From: CAZULF01 sp964621215
Lineage (GTDB): Bacteria; Pseudomonadota; Gammaproteobacteria; UBA1113
Direction: 5' to 3'
Length of the DNA: 11,312 nt
NCBI GenBank assembly: GCA_964621215.1
Contig: CAZULF010000071.1
Location: 1-11,312, forward strand
A program made the position numbers and the translations under genes. The notes beneath the pieces are model-generated. The model had not been told where the DNA came from, ran no database searches, and worked only from the letters and a program-made list of their open reading frames with translations. Positions 1-7,217 of the stretch are shown piece by piece (within the stretch, counting starts at the first letter, position 1; the number at the start of each line of letters is the position of its first letter).

Positions 1-69
1 AATGAACAATATAATTTGTTAATGCAAGAACGTAAGCGAATGTTAATAGAAAATAAAAAAGAGGACTAA
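1..69 (+). CDS. 3' end of an unidentified upstream gene (partial)
   Basis: Frame 1 is open from the first base and reads NEQYNLLMQERKRMLIENKK followed by E, D and a TAA stop at 67-69. This is 22 codons of a very polar, probably helical C-terminus rich in Lys, Glu and Arg. The composition matches the genes downstream, and the stop is followed by a gap with a strong inverted repeat, which fits a real gene end. No family can be named from so little. It could be a regulator or cargo gene of the same mobile element. The start lies outside the window. Confidence 0.55.
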   Translation, partial: NEQYNLLMQERKRMLIENKKED

Positions 70-77
70 CGTGTTAT

Positions 78-147
78 GGCGTGTTAATGATTTTAGGGCT
101 AGTGACTACATATACTCCCTAGGTGTAGTAGTCATCGTTAACACGCC
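78..147. promoter_or_regulatory. Inverted repeat with 14-bp arms in the leader before the first complete gene
   Basis: The arms GGCGTGTTAATGAT (78-91) and ATCGTTAACACGCC (134-147) are complementary over 14 positions with one G-T pair. They are separated by 42 bases. A smaller nested match, GACTAC (104-109) with GTAGTC (128-133), could form an inner stem. The unit GTGTTA occurs directly at 71-76 and 81-86 and inverted at 139-144, which is operator-like spacing. No T-run follows the right arm, so it is not a standard intrinsic terminator. It may be an operator pair flanking a promoter, or a structured 5' leader or attenuator for the gene at 194. The complementarity is seen directly; the function is inferred. 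Confidence 0.6.
88..116 (+). promoter_or_regulatory. Candidate sigma-70 promoter inside the inverted repeat
   Basis: TATACT at 111-116 matches five of six bases of the -10 consensus. The best-spaced -35, TGATTT at 88-93 with a 17-base spacer, is weak. A transcript starting near 123 would carry the right arm of the inverted repeat and reach the gene at 194. The arms lie roughly at -45 to -32 and +11 to +25 of such a start, as expected for a repressor-controlled promoter. This is a by-eye call in AT-rich DNA. Confidence 0.25.
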
Positions 148-193
148 GCCAATTATCGTTTGATAGTAGAAAACTTACTTTATGGAGAATAAT

Positions 194-2395
194 ATGTATA
201 CATCATTATGCGAAAAGGTAAAAATAGCAATTTCAGCATTGAAACCACACATCAATGTTAGTGAGATGGTAGGGTTTTATAATGAGTTTGTAGCGGTGAG
301 TAAAAACAACAGTGGCGGCAATAAAAAACAAGCCGTGTCAACCAATAATCGAGATAAACTTAATGAAGCCAGAGAGGCCGTTAAAAATAAACGTGCAGAT
401 CAAAATAAGAGACAAGTCTACCGAGAGCATCTGAAGAAGGTTCAAGAAGAGGGCTTCTGGACAACGTTGCTGTCTGAAAATGAATGGTTATCCGAGGATG
501 CCGTCGCAGAGATTCAATTGTTAAAACGACATTTTATAGAAATACCGTCGATGGAGTTATACAGTTTACCTTTAAGTCTGATACTGCTAAAACTAAACTA
601 TCTAACCCAAATTCAACATGAAATAGATCTCTTCCAAAAAGGCGCTACCAATACGATTAACGGAGATGATATTAAAGATAATATCGCAACCATTTATAAC
701 AAGCTGTCTCATCTAAATGATTGCATTATTGATTTAATAAAATTACACGTACAAACACTAATAAGCAAAATAGAGGTGTTAAAAAGTAACCCTGCTTATG
801 TGGACGACCCATTACCGTACGTTATCGGAACATTAGAAAAATTTGACATAAGCCACACATTACCTCGTTATACATGGGCACCAGAACGAAAGCCAAGTGC
901 TAAGGTGATAGAAAATGCGTTCAATGCAATTAGTTTATATGGAAATGGAGCGCACTTGTTGCGACTAGAAAAAGTAATGTCTTCAGAACATAAGACGAAG
1001 CTGTTTAATTTGACAGAAAAAAGACACAGCAACAGCCGTTACAATACTATCTATCCATTGGAACTGGCGAAGTATGTAGAAGTAAAAAAGCCTAGATTCC
1101 CTAGCATTCAAATTGGCGCACACCGTCGATTTGAATTTTTCTCTAAATCATGGGTTCCTTTACATGAAATGAATAGTTTGGTAAATGATATTAATTTTAT
1201 GTTGTCAAAGCCTTACTTGACAGCAGAGAATTGTCAAAACGTGGTTAAAAGCCTCTTTACGCTAAAGGAGCTTATGAACCAGCACGAAGAATTTTTTAAT
1301 GCTCAAAAAATTCCTGAAAACGCATTGTTCAACCGATTTTTTAGAAAGGATACATTAGATTTTCAATCCATCTGGGCGAATGCATTGATCAGTGTTAAAG
1401 GCAAAATAAGAGATGTTCACTTAAATATAGCTGAGAAATTAATTGATAATGCTTATGCGCTGCAAAAATCACAATTCGTTTATGGCAATAGCTATGATGG
1501 GAAAATGGCTGACCAAATCAAAAGTGATCTAGAAAAACTGCTTGATAAGCAGCATCTCAACTTACCATCTAATACAGTCAGTCTTCGTGGTCAAAAAGAA
1601 AGACATGAAAAGCTATGCTCATATCGAGATTATGTGTTAAGTGCGCCTTGCTTTGCTACCAAACAGAGCGAGAAGTATCGAATATTAAAATTTTCTGAAG
1701 CGGTAATCCTGGGTGTTCAGGAAGGAACTCTCGATGAAGTGAAAGGCTGCTTAAATTTTGCCGTATTTTCACAGGCTGAAAAATCAGATCGCTTCGTACC
1801 TACATTAAAGGATTTGTCAGATATACAAGAGACGATTAAATTGAATATGGATAGTGAAATCATCAGGCAAATGTTGGAGCCAGAGAGATCCATAAAATAT
1901 AAGCAAATTCTAACTGCATTTCGACATTTAGTGCTAGGCTCATTAGGTGAAAAAAATGAAACGGATCTTGACAGATTATATAAGGAAAAATACAAACTCG
2001 CGTCCACAGTATCTACAGTTTTAGATGCGATTAATAAAGCGTTTATAAAATATAACGAAAGCAGCACATGGAAGTGGCCTATTGATAAAAAAGTGGTAGA
2101 TGACGCGCTTCAAAAGCATGGTTCTGAATTTAAGTTTATGTTGACATCTTACATGCAAAAGAAAGGACGTTATCTGTTAAAAGGTATCGAGGTTTGTAAG
2201 AAAAAAGCCTGGGATAAAGGAGATATGAAGGCTGTTGTAGAGATGGATGCAGTAAATCATTTTGTAAACTCAAACTTTGGCGCGTGCGCGAAGATTATTG
2301 CCTCACAAAGCAAAGTTGTCAATACAAGACCAACAGACACAACCACAGTCGATACGCAAGCTAATGCTAATGTGGTTAGAACGCATAATATATAG
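194..2395 (+). CDS. Hypothetical 733-aa protein, possible T4SS cargo or substrate
   Basis: I do not recognise this protein. It is long, highly charged and apparently mostly helical. It has no signal peptide and no clear membrane span; the only greasy stretch is about residues 122-136 (LYSLPLSLILLKL). A Lys/Arg/Glu-rich, probably coiled segment lies near residues 40-90. The last 25 or so residues are a polar Thr/Asn/Val tail (for example RPTDTTTVDTQANANVVRT), which looks disordered. Start: an ATG at 182 is in frame, but ATG 194 has GGAG (184-187) six bases upstream, so I prefer 194. The next gene follows after 15 bases with its own AGGAG, so the two are probably co-transcribed. It sits beside, but is not a known part of, the VirB apparatus. 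A cytoplasmic accessory protein or a secreted effector are both possible; neither is shown by the sequence. Confidence 0.85.
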   Translation: MYTSLCEKVKIAISALKPHINVSEMVGFYNEFVAVSKNNSGGNKKQAVSTNNRDKLNEAREAVKNKRADQNKRQVYREHLKKVQEEGFWTTLLSENEWLSEDAVAEIQLLKRHFIEIPSMELYSLPLSLILLKLNYLTQIQHEIDLFQKGATNTINGDDIKDNIATIYNKLSHLNDCIIDLIKLHVQTLISKIEVLKSNPAYVDDPLPYVIGTLEKFDISHTLPRYTWAPERKPSAKVIENAFNAISLYGNGAHLLRLEKVMSSEHKTKLFNLTEKRHSNSRYNTIYPLELAKYVEVKKPRFPSIQIGAHRRFEFFSKSWVPLHEMNSLVNDINFMLSKPYLTAENCQNVVKSLFTLKELMNQHEEFFNAQKIPENALFNRFFRKDTLDFQSIWANALISVKGKIRDVHLNIAEKLIDNAYALQKSQFVYGNSYDGKMADQIKSDLEKLLDKQHLNLPSNTVSLRGQKERHEKLCSYRDYVLSAPCFATKQSEKYRILKFSEAVILGVQEGTLDEVKGCLNFAVFSQAEKSDRFVPTLKDLSDIQETIKLNMDSEIIRQMLEPERSIKYKQILTAFRHLVLGSLGEKNETDLDRLYKEKYKLASTVSTVLDAINKAFIKYNESSTWKWPIDKKVVDDALQKHGSEFKFMLTSYMQKKGRYLLKGIEVCKKKAWDKGDMKAVVEMDAVNHFVNSNFGACAKIIASQSKVVNTRPTDTTTVDTQANANVVRTHNI

Positions 2396-2410
2396 AAACA
2401 GGAGAGGGAA

Positions 2411-3121
2411 ATGGCCTTTAAATTACATATACCAGATGAAGTTAAGATTGCATGTATGCAAGCGATCGCTGGATATTGCGAATACAAAAAAGTGAAAGTT
2501 AATGCACTTGATGAACTAATTGGCGATGGAATTGTTACGCGACAAAAGCTAATGCAGATAAAAGTGAGTATGCGAAATGTTAAAAGTATTTCAGAACAAA
2601 GAAAGCAAGATATAGATAATTTAATTGACATTATTGACAACATAGACACAACAGTAGGATCCTTGTATTCGGCGCTATTAGGATATTTAAATAAAATGAA
2701 AACCGGATTTTGGATTTTTAACACGGGAAATAGTGAGCTTAAAAATCAATTTGCTAAAATAATGCAAATCTTTTCACCAGTTGATTGGGATAAGAAATTG
2801 GAGCAAAGCATTATAGAGCAAATGCATGCAAATCCAACTGATCAAAACGTGCAAAAGAGCGGCGCGAGGGTTATTGCATTTACTAATACGAATTTGAGTC
2901 GTTATGAACAAGAGCTAGGCAGGGCGAAGTCTCCACCACCAGAGTCAATCTCATCTTTAAGTTCTACAGGACATATATTGGAAACAATGTTTACAACGCC
3001 ACCTGGAAGTTTAAATTATGATAGATCGTTTGAAGAACATGATAACTATACAGCTGGGGGAGTGCAGCCCGGTAGTATTAATGGTGAAGAGGGTATTCGT
3101 GTGGATAGACAGCTTTCATAG
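2411..3121 (+). CDS. Hypothetical 236-aa protein, effector-like C-terminus
   Basis: I do not recognise a family. The ATG at 2411 has AGGAG at 2400-2404, six bases upstream, and follows the previous stop by 15 bases. The N-terminal 150 residues or so look helical, with a notable segment KTGFWIFNTGNSELK near residue 97. From about residue 173 the protein becomes Pro/Ser-rich (SPPPESISSLSSTGHI) and then acidic, with EE pairs (FEEHD and NGEEG) within the last 30 residues. It has no signal peptide or membrane span. A flexible, Glu-containing C-terminus is a feature of many Legionella secreted effectors, so a translocated substrate is a reasonable guess, though weak. The location directly before the virB operon supports cargo or accessory status. 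Confidence 0.82.
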   Translation: MAFKLHIPDEVKIACMQAIAGYCEYKKVKVNALDELIGDGIVTRQKLMQIKVSMRNVKSISEQRKQDIDNLIDIIDNIDTTVGSLYSALLGYLNKMKTGFWIFNTGNSELKNQFAKIMQIFSPVDWDKKLEQSIIEQMHANPTDQNVQKSGARVIAFTNTNLSRYEQELGRAKSPPPESISSLSSTGHILETMFTTPPGSLNYDRSFEEHDNYTAGGVQPGSINGEEGIRVDRQLS

Positions 3122-3244
3122 CTTTTCGGGAAGAGGGATGGAGGAGTATAAGACATTTATTCTGAATGATTATACGAAGTCACCTCAATAGGCTGACAAG
3201 ACGACAGTAGAGTTAATTTGTAAAGATGAAAAAGGAGAGTAAAA
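3122..3244 (+). promoter_or_regulatory. Gap before virB2; likely promoter or leader of the virB operon
   Basis: This is the largest non-coding gap inside the gene cluster. It is the natural place for a virB operon promoter. CTGACA at 3193-3198 with TAATTT at 3214-3219 (15-base spacer) is the best sigma-70-like pair I see, and it is weak. A 17-codon ORF (3138-3191, MEEYKTFILNDYTKSPQ) follows an AGAGGG sequence. Three GGA triplets crowd 3136-3145, in a purine-rich stretch that resembles CsrA-type RNA targets. No strong hairpin or terminator is apparent. None of these sub-elements is certain. Confidence 0.3.
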
Positions 3245-3547
3245 ATGCTCAAAAAGCAAAATAGATATTTAGTTAAAGCTATATCAGCGTTAATCGGAAC
3301 CATATCGTGCACGCCAGCGCTAGCGTCTTCGCTGAGCAGTAATAAAATTTCAGAAGTGATTGAGCGGGTAACCGACTTAATTACATCAGATATCGGTAAG
3401 GGATTGTGTACGCTCGCTATTATTGGGGTTGGATTCGGATGGCTAAAACTAGGAAAGCTAGAAAAGGAACAAGCATTAGCGGTCATTATTGGAATTGGTG
3501 TGATTTATAGTGCGGCGTATATTGTTAGGCAGTTTGGTGTGGGTTAG
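3245..3547 (+). CDS. virB2: VirB2-family major pilin (TrbC/VirB2)
   Basis: This is the pilus subunit precursor, inserted in the inner membrane and assembled into the conjugative or secretion pilus. At 100 aa it has the family's usual size. Residues 1-27 form a signal peptide (basic start, hydrophobic core, cleavage after PALA at A27). That leaves a mature pilin of about 73 residues with two membrane spans, roughly 51-67 and 77-94, joined by a short charged loop (KLGKLEKEQ), which is the classic VirB2 layout. One cysteine (C55) remains in the mature part. AAGGAG at 3232-3237 lies seven bases before the ATG. It opens the virB operon, and its stop overlaps the ribosome site of virB3. No virB1 transglycosylase gene precedes it. 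Confidence 0.93.
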   Translation: MLKKQNRYLVKAISALIGTISCTPALASSLSSNKISEVIERVTDLITSDIGKGLCTLAIIGVGFGWLKLGKLEKEQALAVIIGIGVIYSAAYIVRQFGVG

Positions 3548-3557
3548 GAGACTATTT

Positions 3558-3842
3558 GTGGAAAACATTCGGGTTAACATGGTATTTCAGGCGTTAACAA
3601 GACCACCTATGATGCTGGGCGTTACGGTCGATTATTTTATGATAATGCTGATTAGCCTACTAGTGTTGTTTATGCAATGCAGTCAACCTACCGTGCTATT
3701 GCTTTGGTTGCCATTACACACAGTAGGTTGGATTTTATGCAAGATAGATCCCTTTGTTTTTAACGTGCTATTTAAAAAAATAGATTTTATTGCGATGCCA
3801 AATAAAAAAATATGGGGATGTAAAAGTTATGCGCCCAATTAA
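3558..3842 (+). CDS. virB3: VirB3-family inner-membrane protein, GTG start
   Basis: This small membrane protein of the T4SS inner-membrane complex works with VirB4. I set the start at GTG 3558 because AGGAG (3546-3550) lies seven bases upstream and overlaps the virB2 stop. An upstream in-frame ATG at 3510 lies within virB2 and has no ribosome site. The product is 94 aa, normal for VirB3. The N-terminus has the family-typical ALTRPPMMLGV (residues 12-22). Two membrane spans follow at about 23-39 and 44-61, then the conserved-looking KIDPFVFNVLF. It overlaps virB4 by 14 bases, suggesting translational coupling. The two genes are fused in some other systems but are separate here. Confidence 0.9.
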   Translation: MENIRVNMVFQALTRPPMMLGVTVDYFMIMLISLLVLFMQCSQPTVLLLWLPLHTVGWILCKIDPFVFNVLFKKIDFIAMPNKKIWGCKSYAPN

Positions 3843-6315
3843 AGCCTATAGAGATGAATTGTCCATCGCCAAATACTTTCCTATTACACATTTGAATAGT
3901 CCATCTGTTTTTGAGTCTCGTAATGGCATGCTGGGGACAGTGATTAAACTGGAGGGCGTCCCATTTGATACAGAAAAAACGGAGCTGGTTAATCATTATG
4001 CTAGATTATGGCATCATGCGGTCAAAGGGCTATCGGAATCAATTGCTTTACATATCACCCTACATCGACGTAAAGTTAATCACAACTTATCGGGGGAGTT
4101 CAATAACGAGTTTTGTCGTCAGTTAGATGAAAACTATCACAATCAATTTGCTTGCAATGCATTATATAAAAACGATATTTATCTCACTTTATTATACAAA
4201 GGCATTACTACAGGGAAAAGTGGCAAAATAATCCAACTCTTTGCCAAGGCCAGTGAAAAAGCTGTGAAAGAGGCAAGGCAAGGTCGCCGGCTAAGCCAAA
4301 TGACGGCTTTAGAGCAGGCAGCAAATCAATTCATGATGCTGTTATCGGACTTTAAACCCCATCGTATGGGTAGTATGGATACGCTACTAGGATATAGTGA
4401 GATCATGTATTTTTTAGGGCTGGTGGTAAATGGTGGTCAAAGCCTACCATTTAAGACGCCTATATACGCAGCTCCACTCGGCGATAGTTTAAAAGCATTG
4501 CCTGCTGAGTATGAAAAATACCCGCAAGGCAATTTAGCCAATTATATCACGCACAAACGTATATTCATGGGAAGGGCAATTCAGTTTCAAGGAGGAGCAG
4601 AGGCGGATACACGGTATGCCGCTATTTTATCTGTCAAACGCTATGATAACGAATCACATCCCTTTCAGTTTGATGGTTTATTAAATTTAGACGCTGAATT
4701 TATTGCGACTCATACGTTCGCCGTTGAAGCAAGGGATACCGCACTAAACCTAGTGAAAAAGCAAACCATTCAATTACGCAGTGTTGAGGATGCGGGCGTT
4801 TCGCAAATAGACAAGTTAACAGAGGCGAGTGATAAAATTGCCAGTCAAGAGTTGGTGATGGGGTACCACCACCATACATTGATGCTATTCGGTGATTCAT
4901 TACGTGAATTGGATGTAAAGGTTAGTCAGGCGATACAAAAATATGCCGAGCAAGGGGTTAGCGTTGTACGAGAAGATATCGGGCAGGAAGCGGCATTCTG
5001 GGCACAAATTCCTACTAATATAAAATATATTGCTAGAAATGCCTTAATTACCAGTTTAAACTTTACGGATTTTTGTCCGCTCCATAATTATCGAACAGGG
5101 TATCGTGATGGTAATCACCTAGGTGGGGCAGTCACCCTATTGGAAACTTTTGCTAAAACACCTTTTTTCTTTAATTTTCATACGCAGTCCCATTCGGTAG
5201 ATAAGCAGAATCCAACCGCAGGCCATACCACGATCATTGGAGGAAATGGCTCAGGAAAAACAGCATTGATGGCCTTTTTGGATGCCCAAGCTTCCCGTTA
5301 TGGTGGAAAGAGTTTCTTTTTTGATAGGAATCGCGGTTTGGAAATCTATATCCGCGCGTGCGGTGGTTTTTATACGACCCTGTCTCCCAATGAGCAAACA
5401 CTTCAATTTAACCCGTTACAACTCGAGGATACCCCGGTTAATCGCAAATTTTGTCAAGATTGGCTTGTTCAGTTGGTGCGAGACGAACATAACAGTTTAG
5501 TAGAACAAGAGGCTATAGAGGCGTTAAAAAGATGCGTTGATTATGTGTATGAACAACTTGCTCCTTGTTATCGCAATTTAACACACGCAGTAAAAGTATT
5601 GCCAGCCTCCTTCTCTCGATGGAGTCAGCTCCGTCGGTTTTTGCGAGCCAATGAAAAATACAACGAAGGAGAGTACGCGTATCTGTTTGACAATGAAAAC
5701 GATACACTGCAGTTTCATAAAAAAATGGGCTTTGATATGACTCATTTTTTAGATAATGAACCGAGTATGATACGCACAGCAGTCATGATGTATATCATGC
5801 ACAGGCTTAAGCTTTCCATGGATGGCGCTCTCCTTTCTATTTATCTGGACGAGGGTTGGCAGTATTTACAAGATGAGTACTGGGAAAGGCAGCTGAAAAC
5901 AGATTTGCCGACATTACGAAAGAATAATGCGCACATTATTCTGGCTACGCAGTCCCCAGCAACCGTGGTGGAGTCAAAATTACGACATGTTATTTTGGAT
6001 AACTCAGCCACACAAGTGTTCTTCTCTAACCCTCAAGCAAAAGCAGAGCAGTATGTAGCGGGTTTTAACTTAACGGAAGAAGAATTTGATGCTATTCGCA
6101 CAACAGAGCCGAATAAAAGATTGTTTCTAGTTAAACAACAGACCACATCTTCTTTGTGCCGTTTAAATCTATCTGACATGCCATTTATTTTGGCGGTTTT
6201 ATCTGGCAGTTTGAAAAATATATTGTTAGTGGAAGCAATACGAAAACAAGTAGGGGACGAGCCGGCTATATGGCTTCCTTTATTCCAGGAGAAATTGTCA
6301 TGCGACGTAAGATAG
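3829..6315 (+). CDS. virB4: VirB4-family T4SS ATPase
   Basis: This is the large ATPase at the cytoplasmic base of the T4SS, powering substrate transfer and pilus biogenesis. It is 828 aa, within the usual VirB4 range. The N-terminal half (about 1-400) is the CagE/TrbE/VirB4 platform-binding domain. The C-terminal half is a RecA-like ATPase with Walker A GGNGSGKT at residues 471-478, Walker B ending IYLDE with D674 and E675, and ATQSP at 706-710. All key ATPase residues are present, so it should be active. I chose ATG 3829 over the earlier in-frame ATG at 3790, because GGGGA at 3814-3818 precedes it at ten bases and the protein then begins MRPIKAYRDE, a natural VirB4 start. It overlaps virB3 by 14 and virB5 by 16 bases. 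Confidence 0.97.
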   Translation: MRPIKAYRDELSIAKYFPITHLNSPSVFESRNGMLGTVIKLEGVPFDTEKTELVNHYARLWHHAVKGLSESIALHITLHRRKVNHNLSGEFNNEFCRQLDENYHNQFACNALYKNDIYLTLLYKGITTGKSGKIIQLFAKASEKAVKEARQGRRLSQMTALEQAANQFMMLLSDFKPHRMGSMDTLLGYSEIMYFLGLVVNGGQSLPFKTPIYAAPLGDSLKALPAEYEKYPQGNLANYITHKRIFMGRAIQFQGGAEADTRYAAILSVKRYDNESHPFQFDGLLNLDAEFIATHTFAVEARDTALNLVKKQTIQLRSVEDAGVSQIDKLTEASDKIASQELVMGYHHHTLMLFGDSLRELDVKVSQAIQKYAEQGVSVVREDIGQEAAFWAQIPTNIKYIARNALITSLNFTDFCPLHNYRTGYRDGNHLGGAVTLLETFAKTPFFFNFHTQSHSVDKQNPTAGHTTIIGGNGSGKTALMAFLDAQASRYGGKSFFFDRNRGLEIYIRACGGFYTTLSPNEQTLQFNPLQLEDTPVNRKFCQDWLVQLVRDEHNSLVEQEAIEALKRCVDYVYEQLAPCYRNLTHAVKVLPASFSRWSQLRRFLRANEKYNEGEYAYLFDNENDTLQFHKKMGFDMTHFLDNEPSMIRTAVMMYIMHRLKLSMDGALLSIYLDEGWQYLQDEYWERQLKTDLPTLRKNNAHIILATQSPATVVESKLRHVILDNSATQVFFSNPQAKAEQYVAGFNLTEEEFDAIRTTEPNKRLFLVKQQTTSSLCRLNLSDMPFILAVLSGSLKNILLVEAIRKQVGDEPAIWLPLFQEKLSCDVR

Positions 6316-7034
6316 TCACTTTTATTTTAGCCGGGCTACTCTCTTCATCGGATGCCTTTGCCGATGCAGAAGATGTTGTATGGCTTATGAAACAACTTGA
6401 CCAAATGAATGAAACATATAAAAAATTAGATGATACATATGAAAAAGCAAAAGGTACCTATGATGAGATAAAAAGTATGAATGAGAGAGTACATTCAGAC
6501 TTAAATGGTCACTTTAAAGTAGGCGAAGGTGGAATTGGAGATATCTATAACGACATCACTCGTGGTGTGAACACGTGGAACTGGACGGCTGAAACCTGGG
6601 AGAAAGAGCTCCAAACGTTGTCTGGCGGTAATCCTGAAAGATATAAACAATTAACCGAGCAGTACGATCGCTACTATCCAACAAAGACAGTGGAGAGTTA
6701 TCAGCAAGGCGCCACCCAAGATGCCACCAGTGTTTACAGTAGAGGCATGGCCATTAATAAAGCCGTTATTGTCGATACAACACAACAATTTGATGATATA
6801 GAAAAGCATCTTAAGGAGGTCAATGAGCTGTCTAAACAAATTAATAATGCGACAACCACCAAAGAAGCGATGGATTTAAATTCAAAAATATTATCCGAAA
6901 CAGCCTATATTCAACTTTCCATGCTTCGCATGCAAACACTGGTGAATCAACAAGTTGGGCATGCACAAGCAGCACAACTTGTAGCAAACAAAGAGATGAG
7001 CGATTTTAATACCATTCACTTAACGACAGAATAG
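6300..7034 (+). CDS. virB5: VirB5-family minor pilus or tip protein
   Basis: This exported protein belongs to the T4SS/VirB5 family. Members sit at the pilus tip and help in host contact and pilus assembly. ATG 6300 has AGGAG (6287-6291) eight bases upstream and overlaps the end of virB4 by 16 bases. An in-frame ATG at 6270 would add a tail before the signal peptide and is not favoured. The product is 244 aa. Residues 1-21 are a signal peptide cleaved after DAFA. The mature protein starts with long charged helices (about 28-70) and has a second helical region near 170-225, matching the helical-bundle fold of VirB5/TraC. Position between virB4 and virB6 supports the call. Sequence conservation in this family is low. 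Confidence 0.88.
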   Translation: MRRKIVTFILAGLLSSSDAFADAEDVVWLMKQLDQMNETYKKLDDTYEKAKGTYDEIKSMNERVHSDLNGHFKVGEGGIGDIYNDITRGVNTWNWTAETWEKELQTLSGGNPERYKQLTEQYDRYYPTKTVESYQQGATQDATSVYSRGMAINKAVIVDTTQQFDDIEKHLKEVNELSKQINNATTTKEAMDLNSKILSETAYIQLSMLRMQTLVNQQVGHAQAAQLVANKEMSDFNTIHLTTE

Positions 7035-7044
7035 GGAAGGCAAG

Positions 7045-7200
7045 ATGAAGCAATATAAAATGATGTTTTTGGTGACGTGCTTAGCATTAACGTTAATAGG
7101 ATGCTCAGGTACGACTACCTTAAAAGCACCGTGTCCAAATTACGGTGCAAGTTGTGCGAAAAAGCCCATCAACAGTTGGGATTATCAAACGGTAAGTTAA
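7045..7200 (+). CDS. Small VirB7-like lipoprotein, 51 aa
   Basis: This short gene starts ten bases after virB5. It reads MKQYKMMFLVTCLALTLIGC and continues to a TAA at 7198-7200. The signal ends in a good lipobox (LIGC, lipidated Cys20), and Ser at +2 predicts outer-membrane sorting. The mature peptide is about 32 residues with two further cysteines (C30, C37), in a pattern APCPNYGASCAKKPINSWDY common in small lipoproteins of conjugation operons. GGGAAGG at 7034-7040 is the likely ribosome site. Because no gene fits between virB6 and virB8, this is the best candidate for the VirB7 core-complex lipoprotein. The mature VirB9 here has no cysteine, so a VirB7-VirB9 disulfide as in Agrobacterium is not possible. 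The function is inferred from position and size. Confidence 0.8.
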   Translation: MKQYKMMFLVTCLALTLIGCSGTTTLKAPCPNYGASCAKKPINSWDYQTVS

Positions 7201-7217
7201 TCATGAAGGAGACAATG

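Noticed and set aside
78..147. Intrinsic terminator for the upstream gene
   Set aside because: The stem is not followed by a T-run and its loop is 42 bases long.
78..147. Invertible promoter switch
   Set aside because: Inverted arms around a promoter suggest it, but the invertible segment would be only 42 bases, much shorter than known switches, and no recombinase gene is in the window.
2257..2724. 155-codon open frame on the - strand
   Set aside because: It lies antisense across two well-supported + strand genes, has no ribosome site that I can see, and its composition is what reversed AT-rich coding gives.
3510..3557. ATG 3510 as the virB3 start
   Set aside because: It lies within virB2, has no ribosome site, and adds 16 non-family residues; GTG 3558 has a well-placed AGGAG.
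7077..7217. Longer N-terminal extension of the second lipoprotein, from ATG 7077
   Set aside because: It would read through the 51-codon lipoprotein gene in another frame and place 47 residues before a clean lipoprotein signal peptide; AAGGAG sits just before ATG 7218.
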